Positions 28,199 to 37,393 of a stretch of 64,000 nt of DNA are shown piece after piece. Every line of letters starts with the position of its first letter. Position 1 is the first letter of the stretch. Origin of the DNA: Planctomycetota bacterium (GTDB taxonomy: Bacteria; Planctomycetota; UBA1135); contig QQUA01000007.1 of assembly GCA_008501825.1 (NCBI GenBank), positions 62,001 to 126,000 of the forward strand, in the 5' to 3' direction. Below the pieces are notes generated by a model. That model saw only the letters and a program-made list of their open reading frames with translations. It searched no databases and was not told the origin of the DNA. Both the position numbers and the translations under genes were made by a program.

Positions 28199-28558
28199 AT
28201 GACTCGCGCCCGTAACGTCGTCCCCCGCCTTCGCCGCCGCCGCCGCTACATGCGGCAAGCCCGCGGTTATTGGGGTGCCCGGCATCGCCTCCTTCGGACC
28301 GTCAAGGAATCTCTGCTCCGGGCCGGCCAGTTTGCCTATCGCGATCGTCGCAACCGCAAGCGGGTCATGCGGAGGCTATGGATCCTGCGTCTGAACGCGG
28401 CTTCTAGAACTCACGGATTGCCCTATAACCAATTGATGGCTGGGCTGAAGAAGGCCGACGTGGGCATCGATCGCAAAGCCCTCTCCGAATTGGCCTTCCA
28501 CGATCCCCAGGCCTTTGGGGAAGTCGTGGCGGTGGCCAAGTCGGCCCTGGCTGCCTAG
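28199..28558 (+). CDS. rplT: Ribosomal protein bL20
   Basis: 119 residues, basic, with the signature TRARNVVPRLRRRRRYMRQA and ARGYWGARHRLLRTVKE. It binds 23S rRNA early in 50S assembly and in many bacteria represses its own operon. The 106-bp gap after rpmI has a run of eight T inside a loose GCCGGC/GCCGGC inverted pair, which might act as a weak attenuator. Confidence 0.96.
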   Translation: MTRARNVVPRLRRRRRYMRQARGYWGARHRLLRTVKESLLRAGQFAYRDRRNRKRVMRRLWILRLNAASRTHGLPYNQLMAGLKKADVGIDRKALSELAFHDPQAFGEVVAVAKSALAA

Positions 28559-28571
28559 CTCGCCTGGCGCC

Positions 28572-29648
28572 ATGCGTGAGCGCCTCGAGGAGCTCCGCCG
28601 GGAAGCTCTGGCCATCGTTGCCGAGGCTGGAGAAGAAGCCCGTTTGCGGGAGGTGGAAGTTCGATTCCTCGGTCGAAACGGGGAAATCACCGGCTTACTG
28701 CGCCAGCTTGGATCGCTTCCTGCGGATCAGCGTCCTGCTGCCGGCCGGGAAGCCAATTTGGTCAAGGCGGCGTTGCAGGAAGCCTTGGACCAGCGCCGGG
28801 ATCAACTCCAACAAGCCTCGCTGGCCCGGGAACTCCGGGGCGAGGGATTCGATCCGACTTTGCCCGGACCGCCGCCGCCCGCCGGCGCTTTGCATCCTTT
28901 GAGCCAAGTGCAGCGGCGACTGGAGGATTTATTTAGCTCCATGGGATTCCTGGTGGCCGACGGCCCGGAAGTGGAGTGGGAGTCCTACAACTTCGACGCC
29001 CTGAACATTCCTCCGGACCATCCTGCTCGGGAGGCCCAGGACACCATCTTCGTTCGAGCTCCCCAAGCCACCGCAGAGGCCTCTGCCGCCGCTGAAAGCG
29101 ATGGCAAAGCCGATGGCGTGGTGCTTCGCAGCCACACCTCCACGGTGCAGATCCGGGCTTTGAAAAAGCACGGTCCCCCTTTGCGAGTCGTGGCTCCCGG
29201 CCGGGTATTCCGGCAAGAGGCTCAAGACGCCACCCACGAACACACTTTCCATCAAATGGAAGGCCTGGTGGTGGATCGTGGGGTTGGAGTGGCCCACATG
29301 CTCCACGCCATGAACAGCCTGTTGGAAGGCCTGTTTGGAAGGAAGTTGGAAACTCGATTGCGACCCGGTTTCTTTCCCTTCGTTGAACCCGGCTTCGAAT
29401 TGGACGCTCGTTGCCCATTCTGCGACAGCGGATGCCGAGTTTGTAAAGGCAGCACTTGGATTGAGTTGATGCCCGGAGGCTTGGTGCATCCCAACGTGCT
29501 TGAAGCTTGTGACGTCGATCCGGAAGTTTATAGCGGCTATGCCTTCGGCTTGGGCCTTTCCCGGGTGGTGATGTTGAGCTACGGCATCGACGACATTCGC
29601 TGGCTGTTAAGCGGCGACTTGCGTTTCTTGCGCCAATTCCCGTCATGA
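28572..29648 (+). CDS. pheS: Phenylalanyl-tRNA synthetase alpha subunit
   Basis: 358 residues, class II catalytic subunit. It has an N-terminal coiled coil, then LFSSMGFLVADGPEVEWESYNFDAL (here LFSSMGF and GPEVEWESYNFD), HTSTVQIR, GRVFRQEAQDATHEHTFHQ and the C-terminal GLGLSRVVML. A CPFCDSGCRVCK stretch may bind zinc, as in many bacterial PheS proteins. ATG at 28572; it overlaps pheT by 4 bp. Confidence 0.96.
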   Translation: MRERLEELRREALAIVAEAGEEARLREVEVRFLGRNGEITGLLRQLGSLPADQRPAAGREANLVKAALQEALDQRRDQLQQASLARELRGEGFDPTLPGPPPPAGALHPLSQVQRRLEDLFSSMGFLVADGPEVEWESYNFDALNIPPDHPAREAQDTIFVRAPQATAEASAAAESDGKADGVVLRSHTSTVQIRALKKHGPPLRVVAPGRVFRQEAQDATHEHTFHQMEGLVVDRGVGVAHMLHAMNSLLEGLFGRKLETRLRPGFFPFVEPGFELDARCPFCDSGCRVCKGSTWIELMPGGLVHPNVLEACDVDPEVYSGYAFGLGLSRVVMLSYGIDDIRWLLSGDLRFLRQFPS

Positions 29649-32098
29649 AAATCTCTCTGAATTGGGTCGGCGAATTCGTCGACTTGGATGACCAGGACCC
29701 GGCCCAGGTGGCCGAGTTGTTGAGCCTTCACACCGCCGAGGTGGAGGGCTTGGAGGTCTTTGGAGATAACTTGCGGGAGGTGGTCGTCGGCGAGGTGGTG
29801 GAATGCGGCCGGCACCCGCAAGCGGACAAATTATCGGTGACTCGAGTCGCCTTCGGCGCCGGCGAAACCGTGCAGGTGGTGTGCGGAGCCCCGAACGTCC
29901 GGCAGGGTTTGAAAGTGGCCTTCGCGCCGGTGGGGACGGTGCTTCCCGGCGGCCTGAAACTGAAAAAGGCCAAGCTTCGCGGCGAACTTTCCATGGGCAT
30001 GATTTGTTCGGCCCAGGAATTGGAACTCAGCGAAGACCATCAAGGGATTCTGGAATTGCAGCCGGAAGCCAAAGTCGGTCAACCCTTGATCGAGCATTTG
30101 GCGCTGGCCGATCCGGTGCTGGAGTTGGACAACAAATCGCTGACTCATCGCCCGGATTTATGGGGTCATTACGGATTTGCCCGGGAACTGGCGGCAATCC
30201 TGCAACGGCCTTTGAAACCTCTTCCGGTTTTGGCCGATTGGCCGGAGGCGCAGTCGGAGATTCCGATTCACCTGTTGGATCCGGAAGGTTGCCCGTTGTA
30301 CTTGGGCTTGCCGGTAGAGCTTGGCGGTCGCCCGAGCCCATCCCCGGAGTGGTTGCAAAGGCGCCTGTTGGCGGTGGGGCAAAGGCCCCTGAGCGACATC
30401 GTCGATCTCACCAACTTTGTCCTGTTGGAGTTGGGCCAGCCGACACACGCTTTCGATTTAGATCGTTTGTCCGGCCCGGAAATCCAAGTGCGGGCGGCCG
30501 AAGAAGGAGAAGTGCTGACCACCTTGGACGGCCAGCCCCGAAGCTTGCAGGCGCAAGATTTGGTCATTGCCGACGGCAGTGGAGGAGTGGCTTTGGCCGG
30601 CGTCATGGGCGGCGGCGAAACCGAGGTCGGGGATTCGACCGAGCGCATCCTGCTGGAGTCGGCGGTGTTTCACCCGGTTCGCATTCGGCGCACTTCCAAG
30701 CGTTTGGCTCTGCGGACCGAGGCTTCTTCCCGATTCGAAAAGTCTTTGGATCCGGCGTTGGCCGAGCAAGCCTTGCAGCGCTTCGCCTATTTGTTGGCCA
30801 AAGTGCGGCCCCAAGCCCGCTTGATGGCGGCTCCGGCCAAAACCGGCCAGGCTGCGGCCCCGCAACGTCGCCTGCAGTTGGAACCGGCTAAAACCAGTGC
30901 TTTGTTGGGACTTCCGCTGCAGGCCGAAGAAATGCTGCGGCCGTTGCAGGCCTTGGGTTTCCAAACCGAAGCCAAGGATGAAAGTCGCCAGGCCTATTGG
31001 GTCGAGGTCCCCAGTTGGCGGGCCACCAAGGACGTCACTTTGGACATTGATTTGGTGGAAGAAGTGGGCCGGTTGGCGGGTTACCATCGCATTGAAGCCG
31101 TGCCTCTTCGGGCACCGGTGGAGGCGCCGTGGAAAGATCCGGTGCGGAATTTGGCCCGGCGGCTTTGCGATCGCATGGCCGGGACCCATCACGGCTTTGA
31201 ATCCCAGGCCTATTCTTTCCTGGACCAGCGCTGGGCGAAACGCTTGAACCTGCCTTTGGAGGCTTTCGCCCGGTTGCAAAACCCGGTTCAAGAAGGGGTG
31301 GATTTGGTTCGCCGCGATCCGATTCCGAGTTTGCTGGAGCAAGTGCCGGCCAACTTGCTGGAAAACGAGCGGGGTTTGTTGTTTGAATGCGCCAAGGGCT
31401 ATCAACCCGGAAACGGCCCGCTGCCGGAAGAAAGGATCTGGTTCGGGGCGGTGGCTTGGAGCCCGAAATCGAAAACCGAAGACGGGCCGGAAAGCATGTT
31501 CGGAAGGATGCGCAGCCTCACCGAGGATTTGCTGCGTTGCGCGCCGTTGGATGATTGGCAGGTGCAAACCGGCCTTCCTTCGAAGCAAGATGCCTTGCAG
31601 GCTCCTTGGGCTCATCCCAGTCAGAGTCTTTGCTGGCATAGTTCGCCGAAGACCAAGGATGCCGGCCGTATTTTGGCCGTTAGCGCCATGTTGGATCCCC
31701 AATTGCGGGAGGAACTCTCTCTGGAAAACGTGGCGGTCGGCCTGTTCTTGCTCGATTTGGCGGCGCTGACTCAACTTTGCGAGGGCCGCTTGCCGCGGTT
31801 CGAATCTCCGGCCCGGTTTCCCGCCATCAAGGTCGACGTAGCCTTGGCGTTGCCGGTGACGGTGGCCTATGACCAGGTGGAGAAAGCCTTGCGCGAGGCC
31901 GGCGGCAAGCTGTTGGAAGACCTGCGCTTGTTCGATATTTTTCAGGGAGCTTCCTTAGGCGAAGGCATACGGAGTCTGGCTTTTCATGCCACCCTCCGTT
32001 CCGCCAGCAAGACTTTGAGCGAAAAGGACGAGCAGAAGTTCCTCAAACGGGTTGAAGCGGCGGCTCAACGCCTCGGCGGAAACTTAAGAAGTTGCTGA
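29645..32098 (+). CDS. pheT: Phenylalanyl-tRNA synthetase beta subunit
   Basis: 817 residues. In order: N-terminal MKISLNWVGEFVDL, EMAP-type tRNA-binding domain (about 40-150, VGEVVECGRHPQADKLSV), B3/B4 editing domain, B5 (DIDLVEEVGRLAGYHRIE), core, and the C-terminal anticodon-binding FDX-ACB domain (RFPAIKVDVALALPVTVAYDQ, here given by its parts PAIKVDVAL and YDQVEKALREAGG). Coupled to pheS through ATGA. It converges with the glycosyltransferase; the 56-bp gap has only weak stems. Confidence 0.96.
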   Translation: MKISLNWVGEFVDLDDQDPAQVAELLSLHTAEVEGLEVFGDNLREVVVGEVVECGRHPQADKLSVTRVAFGAGETVQVVCGAPNVRQGLKVAFAPVGTVLPGGLKLKKAKLRGELSMGMICSAQELELSEDHQGILELQPEAKVGQPLIEHLALADPVLELDNKSLTHRPDLWGHYGFARELAAILQRPLKPLPVLADWPEAQSEIPIHLLDPEGCPLYLGLPVELGGRPSPSPEWLQRRLLAVGQRPLSDIVDLTNFVLLELGQPTHAFDLDRLSGPEIQVRAAEEGEVLTTLDGQPRSLQAQDLVIADGSGGVALAGVMGGGETEVGDSTERILLESAVFHPVRIRRTSKRLALRTEASSRFEKSLDPALAEQALQRFAYLLAKVRPQARLMAAPAKTGQAAAPQRRLQLEPAKTSALLGLPLQAEEMLRPLQALGFQTEAKDESRQAYWVEVPSWRATKDVTLDIDLVEEVGRLAGYHRIEAVPLRAPVEAPWKDPVRNLARRLCDRMAGTHHGFESQAYSFLDQRWAKRLNLPLEAFARLQNPVQEGVDLVRRDPIPSLLEQVPANLLENERGLLFECAKGYQPGNGPLPEERIWFGAVAWSPKSKTEDGPESMFGRMRSLTEDLLRCAPLDDWQVQTGLPSKQDALQAPWAHPSQSLCWHSSPKTKDAGRILAVSAMLDPQLREELSLENVAVGLFLLDLAALTQLCEGRLPRFESPARFPAIKVDVALALPVTVAYDQVEKALREAGGKLLEDLRLFDIFQGASLGEGIRSLAFHATLRSASKTLSEKDEQKFLKRVEAAAQRLGGNLRSC

Positions 32099-32154
32099 TT
32101 CACCTTGGCCGATTAGGCCACCGGCTACCCTTGCAACCGGCCCGAGTTGGGGAG

Positions 32155-33666
32155 TCATTGCGAAGAACTTCTCGGCCGGGTGGCGAACAGAGCTTTGTCT
32201 TCCATTTGCAGCCAAAGATGAAGCTCAATACCGGCTGCGGCGGCGCGGCGGGGTAATTCCTCCAAATGCTGCGGCGAGTCTTCTAGCTGGTGCAACAACA
32301 ACCACACCGGCTCATCTCGTTGTAAGTGCTCCATGGCCCGGCCGTAGCGTTTTTCGATCCCGCGCAAATTCGGAACCCGTTCCAAATCCTGAGCAAACTT
32401 CCAAGCTTTGGGAATCGGACCGCAAACTTTGATGTCCTTCCTTTGCAGGCGAAAGGCTAAGCCATAAGACCAGCCCATGAATTGGGCTCCGGGCCAATCT
32501 CGGGCGCCTTCCTCAGTGAGCACCCTTGCGAAGGGGTCGTCGCTTCGGGCTCGTTCCGGCTCCAGGAAAATTCCAGCGGCTGCGGCGAACAGCAGCAAAC
32601 AACCCAGAACCAATCGCTGCCGCCAAATGAGCCGTTGCGGTTCTTGCCAAAAACCGGAAAGCCAAAGAGCGAATCCCGGTATGGCCGGTGCCAGGTAAGC
32701 TGGCTGCTTTCCTTGAGGCAAGCTGAATAGGAAAACCGGTAGCCAAGCCCAAGCCAAATACAAAAGCTTTTCTTCCCGGCAGCTTTTGATTTGCAGAGGA
32801 TCGGGCTGCTTTGGTCCGCCGGGAGTGGGCGCGAAACCAGGCGTATTGCCAGAACGCAGTTTCCGGAACATCGGGATCAGCAACCAAAGGTGGGTGGCGG
32901 CGACCGCCAGCATCGGGAAAAACCACCAAGGTTTGCCGCGGGCGTGGACGTTACTGCCGACTCGGCCTAGAGTTTCGCGAAACAGCCAGAAATCCAGGAG
33001 TTCTGGGTCGGCAGAAATTGCCAAGGCGTACCAAGGCAGAGCTACGGCGAGATTCGGCAGCCACAAACGCCAAGAAAGCAGGCCAAGCAGGCGCTTGGGT
33101 TGCCGGCAGAGTAGGCACCAAAGAGCCAGCACGGCCAAGGGAATCAACCAGGCGATCGGGCCTTTGACCAAAAAGCCGAATCCCATCGCCAATCCGCAGG
33201 GGAAGAAGGCCGATGGCCGTCCTTCGAGTCCCCGGCGGCCGCTCAAAACAGCCGCCGCCACGGTGGCGCTAAGCACCATGTCCAAAGTGGCCAATTGAGC
33301 CAAGGCGGCCATCAAGGGACTGGTTAAGGTGATGAAAGGAGCCACCCAGGGGGCTGGATCTTTTCCCTTGCGTTCGCGGTAGAGAAGCCAAAGCAGGCCG
33401 CACATGGCCAACCAAGCCGGCAAGCGAATCGCCACCGAAGGCGGCAAAGGAGTGGCCAGGAATGCCGCCATCCCCCAATACACTCCTGGCGGCTTGTCGG
33501 GATAAACGACTCCGTTTTGTCGAGGTAATAGAAAATCCGCCTCAGCCAGCATTTCCCGTGCCGCTTCGCCGTAACGCCCTTCGTCCGGCTCCGCCAATGG
33601 GCGAAACCAGACCATGGCCGCCAGCAGGGCCAGCAAGCAAAGCAGCAGGGTCTTATCTTGGAGCAA
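32155..33666 (-). CDS. ArnT/PMT-like membrane glycosyltransferase
   Basis: 503 residues with about ten membrane helices in the N-terminal two thirds. The first outer loop has the catalytic acidic motif EPDEGRYGEAAREML, followed by YPDKPPGVYWG, as in GT83/GT39 enzymes that move a sugar from a polyprenyl-phosphate carrier to lipid A or protein. The C-terminal ~120 residues form a soluble domain. The target (lipid A or glycoprotein) cannot be told. It is divergent from an initiating sugar-phosphate transferase, which fits envelope glycan work. Confidence 0.88.
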   Translation of the reverse strand: MLQDKTLLLCLLALLAAMVWFRPLAEPDEGRYGEAAREMLAEADFLLPRQNGVVYPDKPPGVYWGMAAFLATPLPPSVAIRLPAWLAMCGLLWLLYRERKGKDPAPWVAPFITLTSPLMAALAQLATLDMVLSATVAAAVLSGRRGLEGRPSAFFPCGLAMGFGFLVKGPIAWLIPLAVLALWCLLCRQPKRLLGLLSWRLWLPNLAVALPWYALAISADPELLDFWLFRETLGRVGSNVHARGKPWWFFPMLAVAATHLWLLIPMFRKLRSGNTPGFAPTPGGPKQPDPLQIKSCREEKLLYLAWAWLPVFLFSLPQGKQPAYLAPAIPGFALWLSGFWQEPQRLIWRQRLVLGCLLLFAAAAGIFLEPERARSDDPFARVLTEEGARDWPGAQFMGWSYGLAFRLQRKDIKVCGPIPKAWKFAQDLERVPNLRGIEKRYGRAMEHLQRDEPVWLLLHQLEDSPQHLEELPRRAAAAGIELHLWLQMEDKALFATRPRSSSQ

Positions 33667-33702
33667 GGAAAGCGGCCTTCAAGGTTGGTTGATTCTCGGG
33701 AG

Positions 33703-33722
33703 GAGGTTAGTTTTGTAACCTC
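33703..33722. promoter_or_regulatory. Perfect palindrome between divergent envelope genes
   Basis: GAGGTTA, six-base loop GTTTTG, TAACCTC, in the 119-bp space between the glycosyltransferase and the sugar transferase. It could be an operator for both genes. It resembles the hairpin at the left end of the IS. Confidence 0.4.
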
Positions 33723-33785
33723 GCGAGGTCCGTGCAAGCCGCAACCCGCGGAACCTTCATCCATGGCCCGGTCGCGCAGAACTCC

Positions 33786-35306
33786 ATGAAGAAGTGGCTT
33801 CGCAAGCACTTCGATACCTGCTTCATCGTCGCGCAGGTGTGGGTGGATGGTTTCGTGACCCTGGCCTGCTGCTTTCTTGGCTTTTGGATTTTTCGAGAAA
33901 TCCTGAATTCCACGCCGGGAAACCAGCCGATTCACCTACCGCCTTTGCGCCAATATTCCCAGTTGATGGTGCTGATTACCGGTGTCACCCTTTGCTGTTT
34001 TTGGGGGGCCGGACTGTATCGCTGGAAGAAGTCGATCTTGAACGTGGAGGAGTACCGGGCCGCCTTCAAGGCGACTTTGTTGTCTTTTCTGATCACCAAT
34101 ACCCTGGTGTTCCTGCTCCGGGAGCCGGCCAAGGATTCGACGGATGAGCTACAAACCGAATACCTCGCGGAGCACAACCCTATTTATCGGGCCATCGACC
34201 AGGTTCACCAATACATTTCCCTGCATCCGAACGTGGACTTCTATTCCCGGGTCATGTTCGTCATCATTTTCCTCTTGATATTCTTCGCCACCTTCATGCA
34301 GCGGGCGATTTCCTTTCTGATTTCATCCAGTCTTCACGAGCGGGGCCTCGGCAATACCAACGTCGCCGTGTTCGGAACCGGACCCATGGCGCAACGGGTG
34401 CAACAAAAGTTGCGGCTGTTTCCAACCCTGGGTTTCAATTTCGTCGGTTTCCTGGACGACGACGAACGGCGCCACGGCGAGAGCATCCGCGGCTTCCGGG
34501 TTTTGGGCGGGCGCCAGCAATTGGATGAACTCCGCCAGCGCTACGGCATCCGACGCTTGTTGATCGCCAAACCCGATCTGCCGGAAGACGACTTGGTGGA
34601 ACTTTGTGCCCGATGTGACAACTACAGCATCCAATATCAAGTTGTCCCGCGGCTGTACCACTTCTTCAGTAAACGCTTCACCGTCGACAATCTCGACTCG
34701 ATCCCGTTGATCACCCTGGCCGACAAGGTCAATCAACCGCTGTATCGATTGGCCAAGGGCATCCTGGATTTCATGGTGGCTACCTTCGTCTTGACCGTGG
34801 CCTTCGTGCCCATGGTCATCATTGCCTTCTTGATCAAGCAGGGTTCCAAAGGGCCGGTGCTGTTCTCCCAAATCCGGGTCGGGCAGGGGGGCCGTACCTT
34901 CCGAATTCTGAAGTTCCGAACCATGTACGTAGAAATGTGTGGGGACGATATCACCCCGCAAAGCAAGGACGACCCACGCATCACCAAAATCGGCCGCTTT
35001 TTGCGGGCGACTTCTTTGGATGAATTGCCTCAGTTCATCAATGTGTTGCGAGGTGAGATGTCTATGGTCGGGCCGCGGCCGGAAATGCCGTTCATTGTCG
35101 CCAAGTACACGCCTACGGAGAACCTACGTCTGGACGCCAAGCCCGGCATCACCGGATTGTGGCAGATCTCCGAAGCCCGAAAGGCACCGATCCACGAAAA
35201 CCTGGATTATGACTTATATTACATCGAGAATCAGTCGATATTTTTGGACATAGTCATCTTGGCGATGACCTTCCTGTCCGTGTTCCGCGTTCGCGGCACC
35301 AGTTGA
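33786..35306 (+). CDS. Undecaprenyl-phosphate sugar-phosphate transferase (WbaP/EpsE type)
   Basis: 506 residues; would start an exopolysaccharide or O-antigen repeat by putting a sugar phosphate on undecaprenyl phosphate. Four or five N-terminal helices come first, then a nucleotide-binding-like domain (VAVFGTGPMAQRVQQKL, FVGFLDDDERRHGES). The C-terminal bacterial sugar transferase domain has FRILKFRTMYVEM, SLDELPQFINVLRGEMS, MVGPRP and PGITGLWQIS. The ATG at 33786 is used; a GTG at 33732 is possible but its spacing is poor. No other capsule genes are beside it. Confidence 0.92.
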   Translation: MKKWLRKHFDTCFIVAQVWVDGFVTLACCFLGFWIFREILNSTPGNQPIHLPPLRQYSQLMVLITGVTLCCFWGAGLYRWKKSILNVEEYRAAFKATLLSFLITNTLVFLLREPAKDSTDELQTEYLAEHNPIYRAIDQVHQYISLHPNVDFYSRVMFVIIFLLIFFATFMQRAISFLISSSLHERGLGNTNVAVFGTGPMAQRVQQKLRLFPTLGFNFVGFLDDDERRHGESIRGFRVLGGRQQLDELRQRYGIRRLLIAKPDLPEDDLVELCARCDNYSIQYQVVPRLYHFFSKRFTVDNLDSIPLITLADKVNQPLYRLAKGILDFMVATFVLTVAFVPMVIIAFLIKQGSKGPVLFSQIRVGQGGRTFRILKFRTMYVEMCGDDITPQSKDDPRITKIGRFLRATSLDELPQFINVLRGEMSMVGPRPEMPFIVAKYTPTENLRLDAKPGITGLWQISEARKAPIHENLDYDLYYIENQSIFLDIVILAMTFLSVFRVRGTS

Positions 35307-35332
35307 CCGGAGCCGCCGCAGCTTTGTCCTCC

Positions 35333-35830
35333 ATGAACGTCTCCGAGCATCCCGCCGAGCCGACCTCCGATTCGCCGGAAGTTGCCCAAAAGGGCTGGGA
35401 TCCGAAGACCATGCCGGACCGTCGCAAGCGGCCGACCCCTTTCTTGTCTCGCTATTCTTTTTTTGGAGGCAAACGACGGGGTAAGGACCGCAGCCGGAAA
35501 GACGACAGCACTTTCGTCGACCTGTATTCCATCCGGGTGTGGGCGGCCCTCAGCATTTTCTTGGTGTTGAATTTGCTCGACGCCCACTTCACCTTGCTTT
35601 ATTTGATCAAAGGTGGGGAAGAAGCCAATCCGATTGCGGTCATGCTCATGGACGGCGGCATCCCTGTGTTCGTCGGGGTCAAAAGTCTAGGTGTTGGGAT
35701 CGGCGCCGCTTTGTTCTGCATCTTGAAGAATTTCCCCAACGCCCGGATGGGTGTGGCCTTGGCCCTTTTGGCTTACCAAGTTCTATTGATTTATCATCTG
35801 TTTTTGTATTTTTACGCCGACTTGGCTTGA
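35333..35830 (+). CDS. DUF5658-like membrane protein
   Basis: 165 residues. A basic, disordered cytoplasmic N-terminus (about 65 residues) is followed by three helices. The first contains FLVLNLLDAHFTLLYLI then GGEEANP, the signature pattern of DUF5658. Its function is unknown. The stop of the preceding sugar transferase overlaps a possible TTG start at 35303, so the two are probably one operon. I prefer the ATG at 35333. Confidence 0.75.
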   Translation: MNVSEHPAEPTSDSPEVAQKGWDPKTMPDRRKRPTPFLSRYSFFGGKRRGKDRSRKDDSTFVDLYSIRVWAALSIFLVLNLLDAHFTLLYLIKGGEEANPIAVMLMDGGIPVFVGVKSLGVGIGAALFCILKNFPNARMGVALALLAYQVLLIYHLFLYFYADLA

Positions 35831-35856
35831 ACCGATTGAGTTCGAAGAGAAGCCGG

Positions 35857-37335
35857 TCAATTTCCCCGACCGCCGTTTTCCGGCGAACGCGGTCCTTTGA
35901 TCCCAAGGCGACGGAGCTTGCTGAATAAGGTGGCGCGATTGATGCCCAACAAACGAGCGGCTCGATTGCGGTTTCCCTGGCAGGTTTTCAGAGCCGCCAA
36001 CAGGATCCGCCGTTCAGGCTCTTCCAGCAGTTTCTTGAGGGAGTATTTTTGATCCGCCTTCAGTTCCGGCAGCGGAATGTGGTTGCCGGTGGGCTGAGGG
36101 GAACTGGCCAAGGCTTCCGGTAGGTAGCGAGCTTGAATGGCGCCGTGCTGGCTGAGCAACAAAGCTCGTTCCAGAACGTTTTCCAGTTCGCGAACGTTTC
36201 CGGGCCAATGGTAGGAAAGCAGGCGCCGGGCGGCGGTTCGGGGAACTCTGGGAACCGGTCGGCCGTGGGTTCGGGCGGCTCTTTGCAACAAATGCCGGGT
36301 CAACAACAAGATGTCGTTGGGTCGCTCCCGCAGGGCCGGCAAGGCCAAGTGAATGACGTTGATGCGGTAGTAAAGGTCCTTGCGAAAACGGCCCCGTTCC
36401 ACCAGATCCTCCAAATTGGAATTGGTGGCCAAAACCAGGCGGACGTCCGCGGTGTGGGTCCGGGTGTCGCCGACTTTTTCAAAGGTCCGGTCTTGCAGGA
36501 AGCGAAGCAGTTTGATTTGCAAAGTGGGCGAAGCCGTGCCGACCTCGTCCAGAAATAGGGTGCCGCCGTGGGCCTGTTCGAAGCGGCCGATTTTGTCGCG
36601 ATGGGCTCCGGTAAAGGCGCCGCGGACGTGTCCGAACAACTCGCTTTCCAGCAGGCTTTCCGGCAGGGAACCGCACGAAACCACCACGAAGGCTTTGTCA
36701 GCTCGATCCGAACGGCGGTGAATGGCCCGGGCCATCAAAGTTTTGCCGGTGCCGCTTTCTCCCGAAATCAAGACCGTCGCCCGAGTGGGGGCCACGGTTT
36801 GCGCCAGCCGAAACAACTCCACCATGTGATCCGCTCGGCCGACCATTTGGTCGAGGGAATTCTCCAAAGCCAAACGGCGGCGCAGAGCTCGGTTTTCCTC
36901 TTCCAGTTGGCGCTGCTTCAAAGCTCTTCGCAACACCAGCAGGATTTCTTCCGCCAACACCGGTTTCGGCAACAAGGCGAAGGCACCGTGATCGACGGCG
37001 TCGGCGGCTTCCCTCATCGAGCCCATGGCGGCAGTCAACACCGGTATCGGTGGATCGGGCAGATCCATGGCACGGTCCAAAAAACCGCCGCCGTCCAAAT
37101 CGGCGTCGCAGACCAAAACGGCGATATCTCCCCGGCGGAGTCGTTGTAAAGCCTCCCGGCTCCGGGGGCAGCTTTCCACCGGAATGCCGACTTGATCCAA
37201 TCCGGTGACCACGATGCGCTCGGTCTCTTCGTCCTGGGCCACCAGCAAAACTCTCTCGGGGGAGGTGTTCAAGCTGCCGTTGGCGAGGAGGGTTTCGCCG
37301 TTCAGGCCCTCGGGAGCAGGTCGGGGATCGCGCAT
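35857..37335 (-). CDS. NtrC-type regulator with degenerate receiver
   Basis: 492 residues. Receiver-like domain about 27-140 with phospho-acceptor position D77 and K124, but the acidic pair of the pocket reads QD (Q34, D35) instead of DD/ED, so phosphorylation is doubtful. The AAA+ domain is complete: SGESGTGKT at 191-199, intact GAFTGA at 239-244, Walker B TLFLDEVG at 259-266. Fis-type helix-turn-helix at the C-terminus (CQGNRNRAARLLGINRATLF). It converges with the DUF5658 gene. No kinase is adjacent. Confidence 0.92.
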   Translation of the reverse strand: MRDPRPAPEGLNGETLLANGSLNTSPERVLLVAQDEETERIVVTGLDQVGIPVESCPRSREALQRLRRGDIAVLVCDADLDGGGFLDRAMDLPDPPIPVLTAAMGSMREAADAVDHGAFALLPKPVLAEEILLVLRRALKQRQLEEENRALRRRLALENSLDQMVGRADHMVELFRLAQTVAPTRATVLISGESGTGKTLMARAIHRRSDRADKAFVVVSCGSLPESLLESELFGHVRGAFTGAHRDKIGRFEQAHGGTLFLDEVGTASPTLQIKLLRFLQDRTFEKVGDTRTHTADVRLVLATNSNLEDLVERGRFRKDLYYRINVIHLALPALRERPNDILLLTRHLLQRAARTHGRPVPRVPRTAARRLLSYHWPGNVRELENVLERALLLSQHGAIQARYLPEALASSPQPTGNHIPLPELKADQKYSLKKLLEEPERRILLAALKTCQGNRNRAARLLGINRATLFSKLRRLGIKGPRSPENGGRGN

Positions 37336-37393
37336 GCGGGCTCATACCCTACCGGATTCCGAGCCTCCGGCGAGAACCCCGGGCCGGAACGGC

